In this document: piece by piece, positions 7,763 to 17,394 of the stretch
How positions within the stretch are numbered: position 1 is the first letter of the stretch
Layout of the letters: the number at the start of each line of letters is the position of its first letter
Source: Oceanobacter antarcticus
GTDB lineage: Bacteria > Pseudomonadota > Gammaproteobacteria > Pseudomonadales > Oceanobacteraceae
Length of the DNA: 64,000 bases
Direction: 5' to 3'
Assembly: GCF_044962685.1 (NCBI RefSeq)
Contig: NZ_JBBKTX010000005.1
Location: 124,001-188,000 of the forward strand
Notes under the pieces: model-generated
Seen by the model: only the letters and a program-made list of their open reading frames with translations
The model's database searches: none
Told to the model about the DNA's origin: nothing
Program-made: the position numbers and the translations under genes

Positions 7763-8011
7763 TTAATGCAGCGAATACGTATGCTCTGCTACATCAAAGT
7801 CATCGTCGACATCCATACCAGACAGCTCACTGACCTTGCGGACACCCGCTTCCAGCATGACACGTGCAACATCCATATGGTGCTCACTCAAGCTGGCCTT
7901 GGCATCCTCTGAAAAGTGAATCCGCATCAGTGCATCGCCGTCTTGCTCATCAGCCCGACGCAACGCAACATCCCCATTGGAAAGCTCAATAATCTCGAAA
8001 AAGCGTGCCAT
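7763..8011 (-). CDS. Small conserved protein next to lexA-sulA
   Basis: 82 residues beginning MARFFEIIELSNGDVALRRADEQDG. The same small gene is found beside sulA in Pseudomonas (PA3009-type); its function is not known. Acidic, no membrane segment or signal peptide; the C-terminal part is helical (HHMDVARVMLEAGVRKVSEL). Start at 8011 (MARFF) is preferred over GTG at 8023 because relatives begin there, though the GAGACGG stretch before it is only a modest ribosome site. Confidence 0.75.
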   Translation of the reverse strand: MARFFEIIELSNGDVALRRADEQDGDALMRIHFSEDAKASLSEHHMDVARVMLEAGVRKVSELSGMDVDDDFDVAEHTYSLH

Positions 8012-8174
8012 ATACCGTCTCACGAAAAATGGCCAACGAGTTTAACATAACCGGAGCGAACACACGCGAAACATAGCGTGCCACCCTTGTATTGCGGCAC
8101 ACTCGCTCGTCGTTACAAGCATCACATCAAACAGGAAATCCGGGCAGACTACACCCGTGGAAACCGAGTAAAGA

Positions 8175-8654
8175 TCAGGATTCGCGCTGATTGGCGCGCT
8201 GCTCATCAATCAACCGATGAAAACTTGCCAACCAGTGAGACACACTATCGTCTTCATCACTGCTAGCTGACGACGCAATCAACCCGGACACTTCCGTCGC
8301 CAGCGACGAATCCACCGCCTGCGTATCCGGCCAGCCGAGCTGCTCCACGACCTGCAAAAAACGACAAAACCAACTGAACGTATCCACTGACAATGCTTGC
8401 CATTGACGCATATCCCCAGTGACCAGCGCGGTTTGTTGCAATAACTGAGTCAGCGAGTCAACCCGGTTTGTTACCCCGGCAGCCAGCGCCAGCTCATTAA
8501 GATAACAACGATAAGCCGCGAACAGCTGGAGCAAGGCCGCATCGTCCAGCGCCTGCTGCAACGCAGGCTCCTGCCCGGTACAGATTTGCTCCTGCAACAG
8601 TCGGCATTGATACAAGCGCTGATTGGTCTGGCCAACCCAGTTGATTGCGGCCAT
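8175..8654 (-). CDS. DUF6586-like protein
   Basis: 159 residues, probably all-helical and cytoplasmic: WVGQTNQRLYQCRLL, then LLQLFAAYRCYLNELA. It resembles the uncharacterised protein that sits between sulA and topA in Pseudomonas (PA3010 type, DUF6586). Function unknown. It lies three bases after the YfaZ-family gene and is likely translated from the same transcript. No catalytic motif is seen. Confidence 0.7.
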   Translation of the reverse strand: MAAINWVGQTNQRLYQCRLLQEQICTGQEPALQQALDDAALLQLFAAYRCYLNELALAAGVTNRVDSLTQLLQQTALVTGDMRQWQALSVDTFSWFCRFLQVVEQLGWPDTQAVDSSLATEVSGLIASSASSDEDDSVSHWLASFHRLIDEQRANQRES

Positions 8655-8657
8655 TGA

Positions 8658-9233
8658 TCAGAAGTCCAGAGTCAGGCCAAAGTGCCAGCCATCGCCCAAT
8701 TTGTAACGTTTATCCATACCCTCCATCCGGATACCGTTGTAACGATAACCGGTATAGATACGGGCGGTAGGAATAACGGCGTACTGGGCACGCAAGTCAC
8801 TGCTGATCAGATTTTCCGCATCGCCAAAAGAGACAACCGGGGGCGCGTAATAGGCATAACCGGCAACACTGACATCCGGCTGAGTCGGTAGCGCTGCACG
8901 GAAGAAACCACCGACACCCAGCGCGGCACCGCTGTAGTCATCAGTATCAAAGGCGAACGCCTTGGTGCCCAGTCCGATATACAGATTACTGTGAGGTTTA
9001 CGTAAATCGACCACATGCACACCGGCTCCCAGCATATTGCCATCATCCATGTGATGCAGTGCTGACAGGTTGATGTGCAAACCGGAACCGGCCTGGGTGG
9101 CATCGTAAGCAACCCGTACGGCATCGTCTGCCAAACTGAGATCCAACGCCCCACCAGCCTGGGCAGAGACCGCCAGACATGCCAATGTGGAACCAGTAAT
9201 AACCCGACGCATGGCCTGAGCAATTCCCTTCAT
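8658..9233 (-). CDS. YfaZ-family outer membrane protein
   Basis: 191 residues with a signal peptide ending AVSAQA, followed by alternating polar/hydrophobic strands of a small beta-barrel and a terminal Phe (GLTLDF), the usual outer-membrane signature. Motifs such as LYIGLGTKAFAFDTDDYSGAALGVGGFFR match YfaZ-type proteins, whose role is unknown. Start ATG 9233 (MKGIAQAMRR) is chosen because it follows a GGGGG stretch and gives a normal signal peptide. Confidence 0.8.
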   Translation of the reverse strand: MKGIAQAMRRVITGSTLACLAVSAQAGGALDLSLADDAVRVAYDATQAGSGLHINLSALHHMDDGNMLGAGVHVVDLRKPHSNLYIGLGTKAFAFDTDDYSGAALGVGGFFRAALPTQPDVSVAGYAYYAPPVVSFGDAENLISSDLRAQYAVIPTARIYTGYRYNGIRMEGMDKRYKLGDGWHFGLTLDF

Positions 9234-9369
9234 AATTCCCCCGAAAAAAGTAAAACCCGAGCCGCAGAACGGCGGCCGGGACATCAAAGAACAAGTGCGG
9301 GCATCTTAGCAGTGCCCGGCAATCGGTAACATGCACTGATTACAAAAACTGACGGAATACGGGGAAGAT

Positions 9370-9395
9370 CGACACCACACGATGGTATGGTGTCG
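9370..9395 (-). terminator. Hairpin after htpG
   Basis: Eight-base inverted repeat CGACACCA/TGGTGTCG with a ten-base loop, 20 bp past the htpG stop. No long T-run, so termination strength is uncertain. Confidence 0.5.
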
Positions 9396-9415
9396 AGACG
9401 CTCTTTCTGACAGCC

Positions 9416-11320
9416 TTATTTCATCAGATCCAGCAGCAGCTTGTTCAGCTTGCCGACATATTCAGCCGGATTTTTCAGCTGGCTACCTTCCGCCAACTGG
9501 GCCTGAGCATGGATCAGACCTGCCAGTTCGGCAAAACGATCTTCATCCGGCTCATTGTCCAGCCGCTCGATCAACGGATGGGTCGGATTGATTTCCAGAG
9601 TAATTTCCGGTTCAGGCATTTTCTGGCCAGCCGCTTCCAGCATCCGCCGCATGTGACCGCCCATATCAAACTGGCCAACCACCAAACAGGCCGGTGAATC
9701 CGTCAGACGAGAGGTTACACGCACAGATTTAACCTCAGGCAATACCTTTTCCAGCCGTTCGGTCAGGTTCTTGTGGCTTTCCTGCAGCGTTTCCTGCTGT
9801 TTCTTTTCGTCTTCATCGGCGAGCTCATCAAGATCCAGCTCACCCTTGGTGATGTCCTGGAAGGATTTGCCATCAAATTCATTCAGATGGCCGACCATCC
9901 ATTCATCTACCCGATCCGTCAGCAACAGGACTTCGATACCCTTTTTACGGAAATACTCGATGTGCGGGCTACCCATACCAGCGGCGTAGGATTCAGCCGT
10001 GATGTAATAAACTTTTTTCTGGCCTTCCTGCATCCGTGCAACATAGTCTGCCAAACCAACCGTCTGGGCTTCGCTGCCACTGGTTGAGGTGGCAAAACGG
10101 AATAACGCGGCAATCTTTTCCTTGTTGGCAAAATCTTCAGCCGGGCCTTCTTTCAGCACATCGCCAAATTCATCCCAAAACTGCTGGTATTTGTCACTGT
10201 CGTTTTTCGCCAGTTTGGTCAGAGTATCCAGGATACGTTTGACCAGTGCCGAGCGCATGCTGTCGACCTGTTTATCTTGCTGCAGGATTTCACGCGAGAC
10301 GTTGAGAGACAGGTCATTGGAATCCAGCACACCTTTAACGAAGCGCAGGTACAGCGGCAGGAACTGCTCGGCATCGTCCATAATAAAGACACGTTGCACA
10401 TACAGCTTCAGACCACGGGCTGTATCCCGATTCCACATATCAAACGGAGCCTTCGACGGAATATACAGCAGGCTGGTGTAATCCAGCTTGCCTTCCACCC
10501 GGTTATGCATCCAGGTCAGCGGCTCATTCCAGTCGTGGGAAATGTGTTTGTAGAACTCCTGGTATTCTTCGTCAGTCAGTTCCGAGCGCGAGCGCGTCCA
10601 CATCGCCTTGGCCTGGTTGACGGCTTCTGGTGCCTTGCTGGTTTCAGTCTCATCGGCGTCGTCATCAGCGCTGATTTCTGGCGGCAAGAACACGGGGACA
10701 GCAATATGATCAGAATATTTTTTGATCAGCGAACGCAAACGGTAGTTGTCGGCAAACTCGGCTTCATCCGCTTTCAGGTGCAGGGTAATACGGGTGCCAC
10801 GCTCGGGCTTGTCGATGGTTTCCAGTGAAAACTCACCTTCACCAGCGGATTCCCAGCGAATACCTTGCTCAGCCGACTCGCCCGCACGACGGGTATCAAC
10901 CACCACCTTGTCAGCGACAATAAAGGCTGAGTAGAACCCCACACCAAACTGACCGATCAGTTGGGAGTCCTGTTTTTGATCCCCGGTCAGCTTGCCAAGA
11001 AACTCAGCGGTGCCGGATTTGGCAATCGTACCCAGGTGGCTGATCACGTCTTCCCGATTCATACCGATACCATTGTCTTCAATGGTCAGGGTGCGGGCAT
11101 CGGTATCAAAGTTGATATGAACAGCAAGCTCACTCTGCCCTTCAAACAGCGCATCGTTTTGCAACGCTTCAAAACGCAATTTGTCGCACGCATCCGAGGC
11201 GTTAGAAATCAGCTCACGCAGAAAAATTTCCTTGTTGGAATACAAGGAGTGAATCATCAAATGCAACAGTTGTTTTACTTCGGTTTTAAAACCAAGCGTT
11301 TCTTTGCTGGCTACGGTCAT
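9416..11320 (-). CDS. htpG: Hsp90 chaperone HtpG
   Basis: 634 residues, the normal length for bacterial Hsp90. The N-terminal ATPase domain carries NKEIFLRELISNASDACDKLR, DNGIGM (ATP lid) and GQFGVGFYSAFIVAD. Middle-domain motifs LYVQRVFIMDD and SREILQQ follow, and the C-terminal dimerisation region ends YVGKLNKLLLDLMK. It folds client proteins in the cytoplasm under stress. Monocistronic, with a hairpin after the stop. I did not find a clear heat-shock (sigma-32) promoter in the 102 bp before it. Confidence 0.97.
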   Translation of the reverse strand: MTVASKETLGFKTEVKQLLHLMIHSLYSNKEIFLRELISNASDACDKLRFEALQNDALFEGQSELAVHINFDTDARTLTIEDNGIGMNREDVISHLGTIAKSGTAEFLGKLTGDQKQDSQLIGQFGVGFYSAFIVADKVVVDTRRAGESAEQGIRWESAGEGEFSLETIDKPERGTRITLHLKADEAEFADNYRLRSLIKKYSDHIAVPVFLPPEISADDDADETETSKAPEAVNQAKAMWTRSRSELTDEEYQEFYKHISHDWNEPLTWMHNRVEGKLDYTSLLYIPSKAPFDMWNRDTARGLKLYVQRVFIMDDAEQFLPLYLRFVKGVLDSNDLSLNVSREILQQDKQVDSMRSALVKRILDTLTKLAKNDSDKYQQFWDEFGDVLKEGPAEDFANKEKIAALFRFATSTSGSEAQTVGLADYVARMQEGQKKVYYITAESYAAGMGSPHIEYFRKKGIEVLLLTDRVDEWMVGHLNEFDGKSFQDITKGELDLDELADEDEKKQQETLQESHKNLTERLEKVLPEVKSVRVTSRLTDSPACLVVGQFDMGGHMRRMLEAAGQKMPEPEITLEINPTHPLIERLDNEPDEDRFAELAGLIHAQAQLAEGSQLKNPAEYVGKLNKLLLDLMK

Positions 11321-11422
11321 GTCTGTCTCCTGTCTCAGTACACCCGAACCTGGTGCACTTCGTTACCTGTATCAAAAAAACGGCGACCACCGATTATCTC
11401 TGGCAGTCGCAACACGTCATGG

Positions 11423-13135
11423 CTACAAGGTGGGGACAGTACGACGCATTTCAAGGCCAAAGCGCTGAACAGTAGGCGGAAACCAGCAACGAAGTTGCTG
11501 CAGCCGTTGCTCCAGCTCGGCATCATCGGCCAGCGCAGTGACGATCGCCGCCGAGCGTATGCCCGTGGCAGCAACCTGCTGAATGGTCTCGGGGGTAATA
11601 CCTCCAATACAGGTTAACGGCACCGAGCCGCTGCGCTGTACCCAGCGAGCCAGTGTTGTGCATCCCAGCGGCGGATATTTGAGTATTTTGGAGAGTGGTT
11701 TGAATACCGGGCCAAACGCAATATAAGACGGCTGATAGTGCAACGCATGCAGTATCTCCCACTCGCTGTGAGTACTGATGCCCAGCATCAGACCAGCCTC
11801 CGCCAACCGCTCAAGATCGGCTTCAAGCAAATCTTCCTGGCCCAGGTGTACCCCGTCGGCACCCAGTTCCAGCGCCAGTTGCCAGTCGTCATTGATAAAT
11901 AACATCACTCCGGCACGACGACACACACGAATGGCTTCCCAGGTATCGGCGTGGTAATCCGGCCCCGGCTCCTTCACCCGCCACTGCAGACTGTCAATGC
12001 CCAGTTTGAGCAAGCGACGCAAATGAGGAAGATTGTCAACCAGCCCATATAAACCGAGCTGTTTTGGCAACGGCGGAAAAGACCGGGTAAAAACTACGGG
12101 CGACGCGCTGGCCGTGGCTACCGGTAACAACCGCACTCCCTGTTGCTTAAACGTACGGTGACGGACATCAGTAGCGAATAACTGGTGATAGCCAGAGGCG
12201 CGACGACTGGCCGTAGCAAGGCTGGCCAGGGTATTGGCAACCGCCAGCACAACGCTGTCGTATCGACGCCATCCGGAAGCCAGCCCGACAGCCAGCGCCG
12301 CCGCCAGATGGCAGCCCGTACCGTGCGCAGACCAGGGCAACCGTGAGTGCAGCAGCATAAACGAGGGGGCCAATTGTTGTTCAGGATCGGTTTCATCCAC
12401 GATCACATCATCCATGATCATATCATCCGTTACCTCGTCACCGTTCCCCCCTACCGAGGACGCACGCGGTGAGATATACCAGTCGACCAACGGCGGATCA
12501 GCCTGACGGTAACATTGACCATCACTGTCTTTCAAATCCAGTTGCGCAGCATCAATACCTGTTATCAATACCGCTTTCGCACCCGCTGCAAGCACCGTTT
12601 GAGCCGCAGCAAAAATCCCCTCCCGACTATGATCAACACTGCCGGTCAGTCGTAACAGTTCAGTGCTATTGGGAGTGACAATATCGACCAGCGCCAGCAA
12701 CGCCGCATAGTCTGCCAGGCGATGCCAGCTCGCCAGCCCGCCCCCGGTTGCCCCCAACACCGGATCCCAGACTATCGGAATGGCCCGTTGCTGCAACAAC
12801 CTCAGTCGTTGTAGCAGCCAGCGAAACAGGTCAACATCGGGCGGTATCCAGCCCAACCGCACCGCCTGTGGCCAGCCATCATCCAGCAATGCTGTCCATT
12901 GGGCATCCAGCATTGACAGCGTCATCGGCTCAATAGCCCGAACTCCCAGACTGCTTTGCGCGGTCATCGCAATGACCAGTGTGGCGCAATCCACGCCCAT
13001 GGCCTGCGCCACCGCCACATCCGCCTGCATACCAGCGCCAGCCGAACAATCGGACGCAGTGAGTGACCAGAGTCTGACACGTTCAAGGGGGTCTGCTGGC
13101 GCATCGCAGTCACCCGCCGAAAAAAGCATTTTCAT
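11423..13135 (-). CDS. thiDE: ThiD-ThiE fusion for thiamine synthesis
   Basis: 570 residues. Residues 20-320 are ThiD (HMP/HMP-P kinase): ASDCSAGAGMQAD, WDPVLGATGG, VTPNSTE and the anion-hole motif HGTGC (281-285). Residues 355-550 are ThiE (thiamine phosphate synthase): LQWRVKEP, FINDDWQLALELGADGVHLGQEDL, GISTHS, FGPVFKP and CIGGITPE. So one chain would phosphorylate HMP-P and couple it to the thiazole phosphate. An acidic insert (about 225-255), including DDMIM-DDVIV, interrupts the ThiD part. The start ATG overlaps the thiG stop (ATGA). Last gene of the thiC operon. Confidence 0.92.
   Translation of the reverse strand: MKMLFSAGDCDAPADPLERVRLWSLTASDCSAGAGMQADVAVAQAMGVDCATLVIAMTAQSSLGVRAIEPMTLSMLDAQWTALLDDGWPQAVRLGWIPPDVDLFRWLLQRLRLLQQRAIPIVWDPVLGATGGGLASWHRLADYAALLALVDIVTPNSTELLRLTGSVDHSREGIFAAAQTVLAAGAKAVLITGIDAAQLDLKDSDGQCYRQADPPLVDWYISPRASSVGGNGDEVTDDMIMDDVIVDETDPEQQLAPSFMLLHSRLPWSAHGTGCHLAAALAVGLASGWRRYDSVVLAVANTLASLATASRRASGYHQLFATDVRHRTFKQQGVRLLPVATASASPVVFTRSFPPLPKQLGLYGLVDNLPHLRRLLKLGIDSLQWRVKEPGPDYHADTWEAIRVCRRAGVMLFINDDWQLALELGADGVHLGQEDLLEADLERLAEAGLMLGISTHSEWEILHALHYQPSYIAFGPVFKPLSKILKYPPLGCTTLARWVQRSGSVPLTCIGGITPETIQQVAATGIRSAAIVTALADDAELEQRLQQLRCWFPPTVQRFGLEMRRTVPTL
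12401..12428. repeat. Imperfect 15-bp tandem repeat in thiDE
   Basis: GATCACATCATCC (12401-12413) recurs as GATCATATCATCC (12416-12428). The period of 15 bp keeps frame and encodes the acidic pentapeptides DDMIM and DDVIV inside the ThiD domain. Confidence 0.7.
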
Positions 13136-14001
13136 GACTCGTTTACCTCCCTGGATAACGTAGTGTGCGGCACGGCAGGCTCTGGCTGGTGCCAAAACGG
13201 CAGACCAACCGGCGGTGTTGACGGGCTGGCCTGTGGCCGTTCTGCCATCAAACCGGCGTCATAGGCCATACGCCCACCCTGCACCGCTGCAGCAAAGGCA
13301 GCGGCCATGGCGACGGGTTGCTCCGCCTTGGCGACAGCGGTATTCAGCAACACCGCATCAAACCCCAGTTCCATCGCCTGCATTGCCTGGGAGGGTTTGC
13401 CCAGCCCGGCATCAATCACCATGAAGGCTTGTGGCAAGCGCTGGCGCAAGCGTTTCAGACCTTCCAGGTTTTGCAAACCACAGCCACTGCCAATCGGTGC
13501 TCCCCAGGGCATGACGCCGACACAACCGGCGTCCAGCAAACGCTGACACAACACCAGATCCTCGGTGCAATAGGGCAAAACCTTAAAACTCTGACTCACC
13601 AATTCCCGCGCCGCGTCCAGCAACTCAAACGGATCCGGCTGGAGGCTGTAGTCATCGCCCATCACTTCCAGCTTGATCCATGAGGTCGCAAATAACTCAC
13701 GGGCCAAATTGGCCATCAAAATGGCTTCCTTGGCGGAAAAACACCCGGCGGTGTTCGGTAGCAAACGTGCTTTGGTTGTCGCTACCGCCTCCTGCAGCAG
13801 CGCCCAGTGGCCATTGTCTTCAATATTGCGTGCCGTCTGGCGGCGTAAAGCCACGGTCACAAAACCGGGACTGGCAGACCTGATCGCCTGTGCCATTACA
13901 TCTGGAGACGGATACAGGGAACTGCCCAACCACAATCGCCCGGCAATATTTTCCCCGGCCAATGCCACTGTTTGTCCTTCTGCTTCTGTTCGCGCTGTCA
14001 T
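13132..14001 (-). CDS. thiG: Thiazole synthase ThiG
   Basis: 289 residues. Makes the thiazole phosphate of thiamine from deoxyxylulose phosphate, dehydroglycine and ThiS-thiocarboxylate. Motifs: GRLWLGSSLYPSPD, TVALRRQ, LLPNTAGC, the Schiff-base lysine in WIKLEVMGD (Lys110), GCVGVMPWGAPIGSG and VIDAGLGKPSQAMQAMELGFDAVLLNTAVA. The C-terminal 30 residues extend past the usual ThiG end (family about 255-265). It sits between thiS and thiDE, overlapping thiDE by four bases. Confidence 0.95.
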   Translation of the reverse strand: MTARTEAEGQTVALAGENIAGRLWLGSSLYPSPDVMAQAIRSASPGFVTVALRRQTARNIEDNGHWALLQEAVATTKARLLPNTAGCFSAKEAILMANLARELFATSWIKLEVMGDDYSLQPDPFELLDAARELVSQSFKVLPYCTEDLVLCQRLLDAGCVGVMPWGAPIGSGCGLQNLEGLKRLRQRLPQAFMVIDAGLGKPSQAMQAMELGFDAVLLNTAVAKAEQPVAMAAAFAAAVQGGRMAYDAGLMAERPQASPSTPPVGLPFWHQPEPAVPHTTLSREVNES

Positions 14002-14004
14002 GAT

Positions 14005-14211
14005 TCAACCTCCTGTCATTGCGCCCAACACATCAATACGCATGCCATCGGCCAGTTCCAGCTCATGATATTGAGCTGGCTGGATCAAGCACTGTTCAAC
14101 CGCGACCACAAAATTGCCGTCAGTCGCAGGGCCAAATCCCTGCTGCTGCAACAGCTCATCCAGTCGTGATACCGCCACCTCAAGCCAGTCACCGTTCAGA
14201 CACACTTGCAT
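14005..14211 (-). CDS. thiS: Sulfur carrier protein ThiS
   Basis: 68-residue ubiquitin-fold protein ending in the essential Gly-Gly (LGAMTGG), which is adenylated and thiocarboxylated to deliver sulfur to ThiG. The internal FVVAVEQCLIQPAQY matches ThiS. It starts inside the thiO stop (TGATG) and ends three bases before the thiG start. No thiF-type activating enzyme lies in this operon. Confidence 0.93.
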   Translation of the reverse strand: MQVCLNGDWLEVAVSRLDELLQQQGFGPATDGNFVVAVEQCLIQPAQYHELELADGMRIDVLGAMTGG

Positions 14212-15413
14212 CAGCAGACCTCCGGGCGAGCTGTCGTCCAGGCCATATGCCCAGCGTCAGAGGGCGATGGCAGCGCCAGACCCAACGGTAATTGATGCTC
14301 TTGCTGCAAGCTGCCCAGCAACGCCGGGGACAACAGAAAACCATGGCGATACAAGCCGTTAATGGCCAGATTCCCTGCGGTGGCGGTAATTTCAGGTTCA
14401 TGGTGACTCAATGCCGGACGCAGATTGGTCGACAGTTCCAGAACCCGCGCTTCCGCCAGCGCCGGTGACAAGGCATATAAGGCACTGAGCATTTCCAGTG
14501 CGGAACGGACGCTGACCGGTGAGCGATCTTGTGTTTCTATTTCGGTGGCGCCAAGGATGTAGCGGCCCTGCTCCCGAGGCACCAGATACAGGTGATATTT
14601 GGGATGCAGCAACCGCACTGGCCGCTGAATAACCACGTCCGGCGCTTCAATCCAGATCACTTCGCCTCTGACGCCACGCAACTGCGGACGCCAGGGACGG
14701 GCACCGACACCACAACAGTCAATCCACAAGGTCGCAGGGTGGCGTTGCTGGTTAACTCTCCAGCCACACACAGGGTCAGAGGCATCGTAATTCACCGGGC
14801 TGTTAGCGCGAATTTGCCCACCCACAGCGATAATGGCCTGGTGCAACAAAACCAGCAGTCGCCGATTTTCCAGATGCCCTTCCGGCTTCAGCCAGATACC
14901 ACGCTGAAATTGCTCCGCCAACAAGGGCTCCAGTGCGGCTATTTTCTGACGATTTTGCCAGACAATACCCTGTTTTACGCCGATATTATGGCGCGTAAAA
15001 CACCGTTCCATTTCGTCCAGCAACCCGTTATCCGCTGGGTGCGCGACCATCAGCGTGCCATCAGCACGAAAGTCTATCCTTGCCCCGGTATCGGCCGCCA
15101 GATCCTGCAGCAGCTTTGGCCACAATGCTAACGACTGCTTGCCCATACGAAAGACAGCCGGGCTGCACAGCGGCAATTCGCTGAACGGTGCGACCATCGC
15201 CGCCGCCGTATAGGCCGCTGCAGAATGAACCGCCGTCGTATGCGACATCGTTGTCGACACCTCAGCAGCGTCGGCCTCGAACAGACAAACACGATAGCCC
15301 TGACGGGCCAGCCGCCAGCCAATCAGGCTCCCTATCAACCCGGCACCGGCAATACATATCTCGTCGCTGGAGGTCAGTGACGCCAGCAAACCTGCCTTGG
15401 CCCCATCATGCAT
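14211..15413 (-). CDS. thiO: Glycine oxidase ThiO
   Basis: 400 residues. FAD-dependent amine oxidase (DAO family) that would convert glycine to the dehydroglycine used by ThiG. The N-terminal dinucleotide-binding motif IAGAGLIGSLIGWRLARQGYRV is followed by FEAD and, near the C-terminus, an FAD-contacting motif NGLYRHGFLLSPALL. About 20 residues longer at the N-terminus than common homologues. It overlaps thiC by eight bases and thiS by one, within the thiC operon; using ThiO rather than ThiH suggests an aerobic route. Confidence 0.92.
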   Translation of the reverse strand: MHDGAKAGLLASLTSSDEICIAGAGLIGSLIGWRLARQGYRVCLFEADAAEVSTTMSHTTAVHSAAAYTAAAMVAPFSELPLCSPAVFRMGKQSLALWPKLLQDLAADTGARIDFRADGTLMVAHPADNGLLDEMERCFTRHNIGVKQGIVWQNRQKIAALEPLLAEQFQRGIWLKPEGHLENRRLLVLLHQAIIAVGGQIRANSPVNYDASDPVCGWRVNQQRHPATLWIDCCGVGARPWRPQLRGVRGEVIWIEAPDVVIQRPVRLLHPKYHLYLVPREQGRYILGATEIETQDRSPVSVRSALEMLSALYALSPALAEARVLELSTNLRPALSHHEPEITATAGNLAINGLYRHGFLLSPALLGSLQQEHQLPLGLALPSPSDAGHMAWTTARPEVC

Positions 15414-17316
15414 TGTCCAACGCCTCCCCCTTGCTTGCCGGGTGGTAGATTTCGCTGCCTTGCTGACGGAACTCCCTGGCTTTTTCTACCATCGCCTGCT
15501 GCGCCTCATCGGCTGCGGCGGCGTCCCGTACTTCCTGGGAAATTTTCATGGAGCAGAATTTGGGGCCACACATGGAGCAAAAATGCGCCACTTTATGGCC
15601 TTCTTTTGGCATTGTCTCATCGTGATAAGCGCGGGCAGTTTCCGGATCCAGCGCCAGGTTAAACTGATCCTGCCAACGAAATTCAAACCGCGCTTTGGAC
15701 ATTGCATTATCATGGAGCTGAGCACCGGGATGACCCTTGGCCAGATCTGCCGCATGGGCGGCAATGCGATAGGCCATCATTCCCTGTTTGACATCCTCCT
15801 TGTTGGGTAAGCCAAGATGCTCTTTTGGCGTGACGTAACACAGCATGGCGCAGCCATACCAGCCAATCATGGCGGCACCAATACCGGAGGTTATATGGTC
15901 GTAACCCGGTGCAATATCGGTGGTCAGTGGCCCCAGGGTATAAAACGGCGCTTCCTGACAGTGCTTCAACTGCTCGTCCATGTTCTCTTTGATCATATGC
16001 ATCGGCACATGACCCGGCCCTTCAATAAAAGTCTGGACGTCGTGCTTCCAGGCAATTTGAGTCAACTCACCCAGAGTCCGTAATTCGGCAAACTGGGCAG
16101 CATCGTTGGCGTCGGCGATTGAGCCGGGACGTAAACCATCCCCCAGAGAAAAGCAGACATCGTAGGCTTTCATGATCTCGCAGATGTCTTCGAAATGACT
16201 GTAGAGGAAACTTTCCTGGTGATGCGCCAGGCACCATTTCGCCATAATGGAGCCGCCCCGGCTGACGATCCCCGTCACCCGTTTGGCGGTCAGCGGAATA
16301 TGCGCCAGTCGCACCCCGGCATGAATGGTGAAATAGTCCACGCCCTGCTCGGCTTGTTCGATCAACGTGTCGCGGAACAACTCCCAGGTCAGGTCTTCAG
16401 CCACGCCGCCACACTTCTCTAACGCCTGATATAACGGCACCGTTCCGACCGGCACCGGCGAGTTGCGTAAAATCCACTCGCGGGTTTCATGAATATTTTG
16501 CCCGGTCGACAAATCCATAATGGTATCGGCTCCCCAGTGGGTTGCCCAGACCAGTTTTTCTACTTCGTCGGCAATCGAGGAGGTGATGGCCGAGTTGCCA
16601 ATATTGGCATTTACCTTGGTGCGGAAATTGCGCCCGATAATCATCGGTTCACTTTCTGGATGATTGATATTATTCGGGATCACGGCGCGACCACGGGCCA
16701 CTTCAGAACGCACAAACTCCGGGGTAATGGCAGCAGGAATACTGGCTCCCCAACTGTGCCCCGGATGTTGCTGCCGCACCGCTTCTTCTAACGACGGTTC
16801 AGTCAGCCCCAGGTTTTCACGAATGGCGATATATTCCATTTCCGGAGTAATAATGCCCATACGGGCATAATGCAGCTGAGTGATGTTTTTTCCTGGCATG
16901 GCACAACGTGGCTTGCGTTCAACCTTCATCCGCCATGGTTCATACCGTAAATCAACTTCGCGGGTCTGGCTGAAATGGGAACTGGGCTGGTGCAGTGCTT
17001 GGCTATCTGCACGCTCTTCGATCCAGCCTTGACGCAACGCAGGCAGGCCACGGGTAAGATCGAGAGTAAACGCCGGGTCGCTGTAAGGGCCAGACATGTC
17101 GTATACCCGCACCGGCGGATTATACTCGGTTTCACCATTGGTCAACTGGGTTGGCGTCAGTTCGATTTCACGAACCCCCACCTTAATATCTGCGCGGGAA
17201 CCGGTGATATAGACCTTGCTGGATGCGGGGTAACTCAAACGATCAAGCTGAGCCTGAGTCAGTGGTGACCCAGTGCTGGATGCGATGTCAGTCGAATTAT
17301 TATTGGCGGAAGCCAT
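15406..17316 (-). CDS. thiC: Phosphomethylpyrimidine synthase ThiC
   Basis: 636 residues. Radical-SAM enzyme that rearranges aminoimidazole ribotide to HMP-P. The C-terminal iron-sulfur motif CSMCGPKFC is intact. Other conserved blocks: MKVERKPRCAMPGKNITQLHYAR, NANIGNSA, DTIMDLSTG, HAGVRLAH and EGPGHVPMH. First gene of thiC-thiO-thiS-thiG-thiDE, which covers both thiamine halves and the coupling step. A TPP riboswitch lies about 175 bp upstream. GAGAGG precedes the ATG by eight bases. Confidence 0.97.
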   Translation of the reverse strand: MASANNNSTDIASSTGSPLTQAQLDRLSYPASSKVYITGSRADIKVGVREIELTPTQLTNGETEYNPPVRVYDMSGPYSDPAFTLDLTRGLPALRQGWIEERADSQALHQPSSHFSQTREVDLRYEPWRMKVERKPRCAMPGKNITQLHYARMGIITPEMEYIAIRENLGLTEPSLEEAVRQQHPGHSWGASIPAAITPEFVRSEVARGRAVIPNNINHPESEPMIIGRNFRTKVNANIGNSAITSSIADEVEKLVWATHWGADTIMDLSTGQNIHETREWILRNSPVPVGTVPLYQALEKCGGVAEDLTWELFRDTLIEQAEQGVDYFTIHAGVRLAHIPLTAKRVTGIVSRGGSIMAKWCLAHHQESFLYSHFEDICEIMKAYDVCFSLGDGLRPGSIADANDAAQFAELRTLGELTQIAWKHDVQTFIEGPGHVPMHMIKENMDEQLKHCQEAPFYTLGPLTTDIAPGYDHITSGIGAAMIGWYGCAMLCYVTPKEHLGLPNKEDVKQGMMAYRIAAHAADLAKGHPGAQLHDNAMSKARFEFRWQDQFNLALDPETARAYHDETMPKEGHKVAHFCSMCGPKFCSMKISQEVRDAAAADEAQQAMVEKAREFRQQGSEIYHPASKGEALDNA

Positions 17317-17394
17317 ACTTGATACCTCTCTTGAAAAGGGAAAGGATCAGGCGGGCAAGCAGTACAAGAAAGAAAAGAGGCGGGAAATTGCCGA

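Noticed and set aside
9416..11320. Long plus-strand open frames opposite htpG and other genes such as rhlB and purF.
   Set aside because: They are antisense shadows without ribosome sites or recognisable domains.
12375..12475. Intein or mobile insertion in thiDE.
   Set aside because: Only about 30 residues, no splicing motifs; a small in-frame duplication explains it.
15406..17316. A 72-92 residue antisense frame over thiC as a real gene.
   Set aside because: It mirrors highly conserved ThiC coding sequence and has no independent signal.
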